Source of the DNA: Methanobacteriota archaeon
GTDB lineage: Archaea; Methanobacteriota; Methanobacteria; Methanobacteriales; Methanobacteriaceae
Reading direction: 5' to 3'
Length of the DNA: 7,984 nucleotides
Assembly (NCBI GenBank): GCA_023409695.1
Contig: JAEYQZ010000082.1
Coordinates: 1-7,984 of the forward strand
The number at the start of each line of letters is the position of its first letter. The first letter of the stretch is position 1. A program made the translations under genes and the position numbers. Positions 1 to 4,795 of this stretch are shown here, in pieces. Below the pieces are notes generated by a model. That model saw only the letters and a list, made by a program, of their open reading frames with translations, ran no database searches and was not told the DNA's origin.

Positions 1-208
1 ATCCAGAAGATTTTATGAGCATATCGGCTGCATCAGCTGTTATTCCCTCAAGTGAAAGTCTTGATGAATAATCCTGCGCTTTATAGCTTACCAGGTCCAT
101 AGCATCTGCAGAAATACCTAATATAACAGTGATTATAATTAGAGCCAGCAGCACATCAAGTGAAAATATCTGTGCTTTATTATCCTTTTTAAAGTCTTTT
201 TTTCTCAT
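1..208 (-). CDS. Secreted pilin-like protein with class III-type signal, partial (C-terminus beyond left edge)
   Basis: Only the first 69 residues are visible; the frame is open to the window edge. A charged N-terminus (MRKKDFKKDNKA) is followed by QIFSLDVLLALIIITVILG, one hydrophobic helix. A basic stretch, then A/G-Q, then a small polar-acidic patch, then the helix is the pattern of archaeal class III (type IV pilin-like) signal peptides. These are cut before the Gln by an EppA/FlaK-type peptidase, leaving the helix as assembly or anchor segment. The acidic residue is Asp and sits one position later than in the textbook QxSxE form. The segment after the helix (DYSSRLSLEGITADAADMLIKSSG) resembles archaeal pilin-like proteins in which a P..W motif usually follows. 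The start ATG overlaps the previous gene's stop as ATGA and has a GGGGG ribosome site five bases upstream. The family type is fairly sure; the specific function is unknown. Confidence 0.75.
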   Translation of the reverse strand, partial: MRKKDFKKDNKAQIFSLDVLLALIIITVILGISADAMDLVSYKAQDYSSRLSLEGITADAADMLIKSSG

Positions 209-1194
209 TTAATCCCCCAATATTTTGGTAAGCCGTATTTCTGCCTATGCCCATTATCTAAAAATAATTTCAAGTAATTAGACTTATCTGAATAGTATAC
301 AATCCCCTTTCCAGAATAAGGACAATCATCAAATATTACATGCTCACTTGAGCATGGAGCAAACATTAATGTTGAGTTAGAAGAATTAGAAGGTACTATA
401 AACGTTTCAAAGCCGTAATGAGGACATGTAACTTTACCTTCTAACCTGCATAAAAAACATGAGCCATCACTGCTTTCATGAAAATAACCATTATCTATAC
501 AATTTTTAAGTACAACAAAATAATGAGAATTTCCATGACCTATATACGGGTCATAAGGGCATTTCTTTATAAAAAGAGGTGATGTAGCATTTTCATAAAC
601 ATTAGCATTTTTTAAATGTTTAGCTTTCAAAAGGCTTACAAGACTTGAGCCATAACAAATTTTTGTACTTGTATTTGTCATTTTTCCATAGTTTTTACAC
701 TTTATAAATGGCAGTGGGTCTTGAACTGGATAATTTGAGTCCATAATGGAAATATTTTGACTTATATGTTCATTATGAGCCATGTTGCCTTTTTGAACAT
801 AAATTGTTGAATTAACTTCTATTTTAAAAGGGTCTTGTGTCGGATTTACAGACCATATTTTACATGTGACGTTTATATGTTCACTGTTTTGATATTTCTG
901 AGATAGCTGGTTCAGTTCTTCCTGTAAATTATGTTTAATATAGTCCCTGCTATCGTTTAATGGATTTCCTGTTTCAAATACATCATTTGTAGTTTTTTGC
1001 AGGATTTTCTCCGTTAAAACAGGTATATTACATTCAATATCTTTTGCTGTATAAAATGTTACATCAGACTGTATCGCCAAACTTTGAGTTTCGCTGCCAT
1101 TTTGAACCACATCTACAAAAACAGCTATTAAAAGAAAAACAGGAATTATAAGTAAAAGGGTCAGTCCGCTCATTATATATCCTTTTTGATCCAT
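205..1194 (-). CDS. Membrane-anchored, cysteine-rich pilin-like surface protein of unknown function
   Basis: 329 residues. MDQKGYIMSG precedes a single hydrophobic helix (about 11-30), so nearly the whole protein lies outside the membrane. The K-G-Y then helix start resembles class III pilin-like signals, but lacks the usual Gln and Glu. Residues 40-155 look mixed alpha/beta and helix-prone. Residues 160-295 hold nine of the eleven cysteines (C166, C180, C212, C232, C246, C249, C257, C281, C291), including one CxxC and three Cys-Pro-aromatic/His motifs (CPY at 212 and 291, CPH at 257). At least nine N-x-S/T sequons fit a glycosylated surface protein. The ATG at 1194 has GTGA five bases upstream; the ATG at codon 8 is an alternative start. 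It is co-transcribed with the next pilin-like gene through a 4-nt overlap, so the two products may assemble together. I do not recognise a named family; metal binding or disulfide bonding is inference. Confidence 0.72.
   Translation of the reverse strand: MDQKGYIMSGLTLLLIIPVFLLIAVFVDVVQNGSETQSLAIQSDVTFYTAKDIECNIPVLTEKILQKTTNDVFETGNPLNDSRDYIKHNLQEELNQLSQKYQNSEHINVTCKIWSVNPTQDPFKIEVNSTIYVQKGNMAHNEHISQNISIMDSNYPVQDPLPFIKCKNYGKMTNTSTKICYGSSLVSLLKAKHLKNANVYENATSPLFIKKCPYDPYIGHGNSHYFVVLKNCIDNGYFHESSDGSCFLCRLEGKVTCPHYGFETFIVPSNSSNSTLMFAPCSSEHVIFDDCPYSGKGIVYYSDKSNYLKLFLDNGHRQKYGLPKYWGIK
214..218 (-). promoter_or_regulatory. Ribosome binding site inside the preceding gene
   Basis: On the minus strand a GGGGG run lies five bases before the ATG of the left-edge pilin-like gene and is read as the Trp-Gly codons near the end of the upstream gene. 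With the ATGA stop/start overlap it points to coupled translation of the two pilin-like genes. Confidence 0.7.
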
Positions 1195-1293
1195 TTACGT
1201 CACTTTAAGCAATGATTAAATTGGAATTGTTAAGATGTGCATATTCAATAAATCATGTGACATCAATATCAATTAATACTTGTTTTTATTAAA

Positions 1294-1313
1294 ATATATA
1301 AAGATATATAAAG
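1294..1313 (-). promoter_or_regulatory. Tandem TATA-like elements for the pilin-like operon
   Basis: The 10-mer ATATATAAAG occurs twice with no gap; read on the minus strand this gives CTTTATATAT twice, each an acceptable archaeal TATA box. Initiation about 25 bases further left would give a leader of roughly 70-80 nt before the ATG at 1194. Placement is by resemblance only. Confidence 0.45.
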
Positions 1314-1467
1314 TACTTAATTTGGATATTACCATTTTTTAGTCGAAGATAGCAGCATATCACAAAATTTAACCAGTTATAATATTATTAAATCTAAAAT
1401 TAATATTATTTTAAAAAATAAAAACCAAAGAATTTTATTGTAGTTAACCATTATAATTGCTAACAAA

Positions 1468-1479
1468 TATATATAAATA
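1468..1479 (+). promoter_or_regulatory. Probable TATA box for the DUF35-cfbA transcript
   Basis: TATATATAAATA, preceded by CTAACAAA, which could serve as the TFB (BRE) contact. Expected initiation about 25-30 bases downstream (around 1495-1505) would give an 85-95 nt leader. The leader would contain the 26-bp palindrome and end in the GGAGGA ribosome site at 1579-1584. The surroundings are so AT-rich that other TATA-like positions are possible. Confidence 0.45.
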
Positions 1480-1509
1480 GATCAAAGAGACATCTAAACT
1501 TACAGTTTA

Positions 1510-1535
1510 AATTATAATAATTAATTATTATAATT
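1510..1535. repeat. Perfect 26-bp palindrome, all A/T
   Basis: The half-site AATTATAATAATT is followed directly by its exact reverse complement, with no spacer; symmetry stops at the flanking bases 1509 and 1536. It lies 54 bases before the DUF35 start and probably at or just after transcription initiation. It could be a dimeric regulator's operator, an AU-only hairpin in the leader, or chance in very AT-rich DNA. Confidence 0.6.
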
Positions 1536-1589
1536 AATTTAATCAGAGTTATATCAACTCACTTTGAAAAGTTCAACCGGAGGAATCAA

Positions 1590-1991
1590 ATGAAAGATAT
1601 AGTAAGAGGATGGCGTCACATACCACAGAGGTACAGTCTAATTGGATCAAAATGTTCACAATGCGGAACAGTTTTTTTCCCAAAAAGAGTCATATGTCCC
1701 GAATGTAGAAGAAAAGGTGAACTAGAAGATATTAGATTCAAAGGAGAAGGAAAAATTCATACTTATTCTGTCATACATACTCCTACAGATGAATTTAAGA
1801 CCATTGCTCCTTATGTAGTGGCTATAATCGAACTCGAAGAAGGGGCAAAATTAACAAGCCAAATTGTTGACTGCAACCCAGAAGATGTAGAAATAGGCGA
1901 TGAAGTCGAAATGGTCTTTAGAAAGATTAAAGAAGAAGGCGATGATGGAGTGATATCATATGGATACAAATTCAAACTCAAAAACTGCTAA
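1590..1991 (+). CDS. DUF35 zinc-ribbon/OB-fold protein, acyl-CoA thiolase/HMG-CoA synthase partner type
   Basis: 133 residues in the usual two-part family layout. An N-terminal helix (WRHIPQRY) and a rubredoxin-like zinc ribbon (C22, C25, C36, C39) are followed by an OB-fold from about residue 50 (GEGKIHTYSVIHTP, then APYVVAIIELEEGAKLTSQI) to the C-terminus. In archaea this family bridges acetoacetyl-CoA thiolase and HMG-CoA synthase, channelling acetoacetyl-CoA into the mevalonate route for isoprenoid lipids; it has no known catalytic residues of its own. The ATG has GGAGGA six bases upstream, a strong archaeal ribosome site. Neither partner enzyme is next to it: upstream is a divergent pilin-like operon and downstream, overlapping by 32 nt, is cfbA. 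The family call is secure. Acting with HMG-CoA synthase is inferred from close resemblance to methanogen versions, and a partner role with another thiolase is possible. Confidence 0.88.
   Translation: MKDIVRGWRHIPQRYSLIGSKCSQCGTVFFPKRVICPECRRKGELEDIRFKGEGKIHTYSVIHTPTDEFKTIAPYVVAIIELEEGAKLTSQIVDCNPEDVEIGDEVEMVFRKIKEEGDDGVISYGYKFKLKNC
1947..1953 (+). promoter_or_regulatory. cfbA: Ribosome binding site fixing the cfbA start
   Basis: GGAGTGA, six bases before the ATG at 1960 and inside the DUF35 gene. Its last three bases (1951-1953) are a TGA stop in the cfbA frame. No other ATG, GTG or TTG occurs between the ATG at 1960 and the active-site motif, so this start is essentially forced. Confidence 0.85.
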
Positions 1992-2412
1992 AACAGGTAT
2001 TTTACTTGTAGGACATGGAAGCAGGCTGCCATATGGAAAAGATGTAGTTAGTCAGCTCGCTGAAATGTACAAAGAAAATTCAGATTACCTTGTTGAAGTG
2101 GGATTTATGAATATATCCAAGCCTTCAATACCTTCTGCAATAAACAAGCTTGCAAAAGGCGGTGTAGAAAAAATAATAGTAACACCTGTCTTTTTAGCAC
2201 ATGGAGTCCACACAAAACAGGATATTCCACATATTCTAGGTTTAGATGATGGACATGAACATTCACACGGTCATGACCACGGCCACAGCCACGAAGAAGA
2301 GGAAGAACAAGAAGAAATTGAATTTGAAGGTGAAATTATATACACCGAACCTCTTGGTGCTGATGCAAGACTTGTTGATATCATTAAAGACAGGGTAGCA
2401 AGTGCCCTCTAA
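1960..2412 (+). CDS. cfbA: Sirohydrochlorin nickel/cobalt chelatase, short CbiX type (CfbA)
   Basis: 150 residues, the single-domain size of archaeal CbiX-S chelatases that work as homodimers. Such enzymes insert Ni2+ into sirohydrochlorin, the first committed step to coenzyme F430 of methyl-CoM reductase; cobalt insertion for the B12 route is also known for the family. The class II chelatase motif GILLVGHGSR carries catalytic-type His19, and VTPVFLAHGVHTKQDIP supplies the second metal-site His81 with H84 nearby. A conserved PLGAD lies at 131-135. Residues 99-111 hold seven histidines, followed by an acidic run (112-119), forming a loop likely to bind metal ions. The first 32 nt overlap the DUF35 gene, so residues 2-10 (DTNSNSKTA) are a low-complexity extension before the chelatase fold. 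Metal preference cannot be read from sequence; nickel is inferred from the methanogen context. Confidence 0.92.
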   Translation: MDTNSNSKTAKTGILLVGHGSRLPYGKDVVSQLAEMYKENSDYLVEVGFMNISKPSIPSAINKLAKGGVEKIIVTPVFLAHGVHTKQDIPHILGLDDGHEHSHGHDHGHSHEEEEEQEEIEFEGEIIYTEPLGADARLVDIIKDRVASAL

Positions 2413-2414
2413 TA

Positions 2415-2427
2415 TTTTTTTCTTTTT
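2415..2427 (+). terminator. Poly-T terminator after cfbA
   Basis: T7-C-T5 begins two bases after the cfbA stop. T-tracts without a required hairpin end archaeal transcription. Only 33 bases remain before thiL, so read-through into thiL, or a nearly leaderless thiL transcript from the TTTAAATATT element at about 2425, are both possible. Confidence 0.5.
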
Positions 2428-2460
2428 AAATATTAAATTATAATTAAACAAGGTTAAAAA

Positions 2461-3492
2461 ATGCCCCGTAAAATTTCAGATATTGGGGAAAAAGGACTTA
2501 TAAAACGGATTTTAAGTAAAACTGAAAAATCCAACTTTAATTCTACTTTTTTAGATAATTTTTCCTTTAAAAGCCTAAGCGATGATGCCGCACTTATCAA
2601 TCTGGGAGAACATTATCTAGTTGCAACATCAGACATGTTGTTTAAATCTACTCATTTTCCAGATGATATGAAATATAATCAGATTGGTAAAAAGGTAGTG
2701 ACCGTAAATGTAAGTGATTTGGCTGCAATGGGTGCTAAACCAATAGGAATTATCGTTTCTATGGGACTGCCGCGAGACATGCTACTTGATGAATTTGAAG
2801 AACTGCTTGAAGGCATTCTGGATATGTGTTCAAAATACGATATGAAGCTCATTGGAGGGGATACAAATGAATCTAAGGAGCTTACTCTTTGCGGAACATG
2901 TTTAGGAATTGTTCAAAAAGAAAATGTTTTAATGAAAGAAGGAGCACAGCCTGGAGATATAATTGCTGTCACAGGCCCTGTTGGACTTGCAGCTGCAGGA
3001 TTTGAAGTTCTGTTTAATAAAAACAAATTCCAAGATTTGAATCCAAATTATAAAGATCACCTGTTGAATCATGCACTAAATCCAAAAGCAAGGGTAAATG
3101 AAGGAATTTTACTTGCAAAAAGTGGACTTATAACTTCTGCAACGGATATAACCGACGGATTGGTAAGTGAAATTGATGAGCTCATAGCTGCAAATAATTA
3201 CAGAATTGGCATGACATTAAATGAAGAAATGCTCCCTATCCTTGAAGAAATCCTGGAAGTAGCAGATAAAACCGGGAAAGATCCATTAGAATTTGCTCTT
3301 TATTACGGTGAAGATTTTGAACTCCTTTTAACTGTCAAAAAAGAGGGGTTTAAACAAATTGAAGAAAAAATCAATCTCCATAAAATAGGAAATGTAACAT
3401 CTTCTGGAAAAATAGAAATTCTGCATAAAGATGGGACAAAAAGTATAATTAAACCCCGTGGCTACGAGCATTTATCCCCTAAAAAAGGTTAA
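2461..3492 (+). CDS. thiL: Thiamine-monophosphate kinase
   Basis: 343 residues, at the upper end of the usual ThiL length. It phosphorylates thiamine monophosphate with ATP to thiamine diphosphate, the last step of the pathway, in the cytoplasm. The AIR-synthase-like fold is shown by its ordered motifs: SDDAALI (40-46), TSDMLFKSTHF (56-66, metal/substrate loop), NVSDLAAMGAKP (83-94), IGGDT (131-135), GDIIAVTGPVG (165-175), TSATDITDGLV (225-235) and YYGEDFELLLTV (281-292). The conserved Asp residues of the Mg-ATP sites (D41, D42, D58, D86, D134, D229, D232, D285) are all present. The start has a weak AGGTT five bases upstream, and MPRKISDIGEKGLI matches the family's typical 'lselGEfgLI' opening, which supports it. 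It lies 48 nt after cfbA, beyond a T-tract. The product is intact and I see nothing abnormal. Confidence 0.95.
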   Translation: MPRKISDIGEKGLIKRILSKTEKSNFNSTFLDNFSFKSLSDDAALINLGEHYLVATSDMLFKSTHFPDDMKYNQIGKKVVTVNVSDLAAMGAKPIGIIVSMGLPRDMLLDEFEELLEGILDMCSKYDMKLIGGDTNESKELTLCGTCLGIVQKENVLMKEGAQPGDIIAVTGPVGLAAAGFEVLFNKNKFQDLNPNYKDHLLNHALNPKARVNEGILLAKSGLITSATDITDGLVSEIDELIAANNYRIGMTLNEEMLPILEEILEVADKTGKDPLEFALYYGEDFELLLTVKKEGFKQIEEKINLHKIGNVTSSGKIEILHKDGTKSIIKPRGYEHLSPKKG

Positions 3493-3648
3493 TTGAACCA
3501 TTGATACTGTTTAAGATTCTAATTGGCCTCTCATATTAATTGTTTAATACTCATCTAATTATTTTTATATCAAATCAAATATAATTATAATATAGATATC
3601 CTGATTCTTGTTAAATAATTAAATAAAAAGGTTTTGTGGGGGGTAATC
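3493..3648 (+). promoter_or_regulatory. thiL-amrS spacer with probable amrS promoter
   Basis: This 156-bp AT-rich gap has no clear T-tract terminator after thiL. TTTTTATAT (3562-3570) followed by CAAATCAAAT is the best TATA-like element; initiation about 25 bases downstream would give a leader of about 50 nt before the ATG at 3649. Co-transcription with thiL is not excluded. No small gene or structured RNA is apparent. Confidence 0.4.
3638..3648 (+). promoter_or_regulatory. Unusual G6 ribosome binding site deciding the amrS start
   Basis: GGGGGGTAATC directly precedes the ATG. Against the archaeal 16S tail (complement AGGAGGTGATC) it pairs at eight positions plus two G-U wobbles. This selects the ATG at 3649 over an in-frame TTG at 3634, which would place these bases inside the coding sequence. 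Confidence 0.7.
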
Positions 3649-4656
3649 ATGAAAAAAGAAGTCCTTATTTATGATAAATTAGATGGTGCCATGAACTGCA
3701 AAATATGCGCCCGAAAATGTGTTATTGCAGAAGGAGATACTGGTTTCTGCAGCATGAGAGCAAACATAGATGGAAAGCTCTGTGCCTTAAATTATGCTGC
3801 CGCATCATCTGTAGCCGTGGACCCCATAGAAAAAAAGCCCCTTTTCCATTTTTACCCAGGTTCAACTGTTTTTTCCATTGGATCCGTGGGCTGTAACTTT
3901 AGATGTAAACACTGCCAGAACTGGAATATTTCACAGGTGGATATAGAAGAAATTCCAACACAGGAACTGCCTCCTGAAGAAGCAATAAGACTCACCAAAC
4001 AATATGGATGTAAATCCATTGCATGGACCTACAATGAACCAACCATGTGGTTTGAATACACATATGATTCAGCAAAACTTGCAAAAAAAGAAGCAATAGC
4101 TACAATTTATGTAACAAATGGATATATGAGTGAAGAATCATTCGAAATGATACATCCTTACCTAGATGCTGCAAATATTGATTTAAAAGGAATGTCTGAC
4201 AAGTTTTACAGGGACTTATGCCAGGCAAGGCTTCAACCCGTTTTAGATAATATAAAGAGATTTTATGAAAATAAAATCCATATTGAGATAACAAACTTAA
4301 TTATACCAGGATACAACGACTCTGAAGAGGACATCAAAGCCTTGGTAAACTTTATGGTGGATGAAACAGGTTTAGAAGTTCCTTTACATTTTACAAGATT
4401 TTTCCCATATTATGAATTAGGCCAATTACCGCCGACACCAGTAGAATCGCTCCAAAGAGCTTATAAAATTGCAAAAGAAGCAGGAATGAAATATGTATAT
4501 GTTGGAAATGTTTCTACAGGTGGTGAAGAAAGTACATTTTGTCCAGAGTGCGGAAAAATGGTCATACAACGAAATGGGTTTGAAGTTGTAAGTAAAGAAG
4601 TTAAAGAAAAAGGAGTATGTCCTACATGTAAAGCAAAGTTAAATATTATAACTTAG
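3649..4656 (+). CDS. amrS: AmmeMemoRadiSam system radical SAM enzyme (AmrS family)
   Basis: 335 residues, older name 'pyruvate formate-lyase activating enzyme related'. The radical SAM 4Fe-4S motif CxxxCxxC is C82, C86, C89 in VGCNFRCKHCQNW, and TYNEP (127-131) and VTNGYM (155-160) are typical of the PFL-activase branch. An N-terminal cluster of four further cysteines (C17, C20, C24, C34) and a C-terminal zinc-ribbon-like set (C298, C301, C324, C327) mark the AmrS family rather than true PflA. The family is defined by co-occurrence with AMMECR1 and Memo-like proteins, neither of which lies in this window; its substrate is not established as far as I know. The LTKQYGCKSIAWTYNEPT region is typical, but the usual C-terminal Gly-x-Trp ending is replaced by LNIIT. 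It lies 156 nt after thiL with its own likely promoter. The family call is strong; the reaction is unknown. Confidence 0.9.
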   Translation: MKKEVLIYDKLDGAMNCKICARKCVIAEGDTGFCSMRANIDGKLCALNYAAASSVAVDPIEKKPLFHFYPGSTVFSIGSVGCNFRCKHCQNWNISQVDIEEIPTQELPPEEAIRLTKQYGCKSIAWTYNEPTMWFEYTYDSAKLAKKEAIATIYVTNGYMSEESFEMIHPYLDAANIDLKGMSDKFYRDLCQARLQPVLDNIKRFYENKIHIEITNLIIPGYNDSEEDIKALVNFMVDETGLEVPLHFTRFFPYYELGQLPPTPVESLQRAYKIAKEAGMKYVYVGNVSTGGEESTFCPECGKMVIQRNGFEVVSKEVKEKGVCPTCKAKLNIIT

Positions 4657-4764
4657 CTGCAAACTTTAGTTATTTACATATGCATTCCCAAACAGTTAAA
4701 TTAATTATAATTTTAAAAATAACTTAAAAATATGTATACATTTGTTTTAGTTAATTAAACATTT

Positions 4765-4792
4765 AAAAAATAAAAAAAATAAAAAAATAAAA
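4765..4792 (-). terminator. T-tract terminator of the DUF11 gene
   Basis: On the minus strand, starting four bases after the TAA stop, runs of 4, 7, 8 and 6 T follow, separated by single A residues. This is a strong archaeal-type terminator. The remaining convergent gap (4657-4764) is AT-rich with no gene visible; the plus-strand amrS gene has only a weak T-rich patch (about 4739-4749), so some transcript overlap is possible. Confidence 0.7.
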
Positions 4793-4795
4793 TTT

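Larger units (their letters stand above)
1195..1589. other. Divergent AT-rich intergenic region (395 bp) with promoters for both sides
   Basis: This gap separates the minus-strand pilin-like operon from the plus-strand cofactor genes. It is almost entirely A and T. It holds a tandem TATA-like element facing left (about 1294-1313), a TATA-like element facing right (about 1468-1479), a direct repeat of TAATATTATT (about 1380 and 1402) and a perfect palindrome (1510-1535). No tRNA, structured GC-rich RNA or convincing small gene is visible; the few ATG-initiated frames are very short and lack good ribosome sites. Confidence 0.7.

Noticed and set aside
2263..2451. Minus-strand frame opposite the end of cfbA
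   Set aside because: It is the reverse of the His/Glu codon run (giving Val/Ala and Phe/Leu strings), with no ribosome site and no family resemblance.
3634..3636. TTG as the start of amrS
   Set aside because: It would put the G-rich ribosome site inside the gene and add a non-conserved MWGVI extension; the ATG at 3649 is ideally spaced.
3705..4294. Short frames on both strands within amrS (3705-3896 plus, 4100-4294 minus)
   Set aside because: Shadows of the well-supported radical SAM gene, without independent start signals.
4731..4740. Ten-base palindrome ATGTATACAT in the convergent gap
   Set aside because: Too short and too AT-rich to distinguish from chance, and not placed before a gene.
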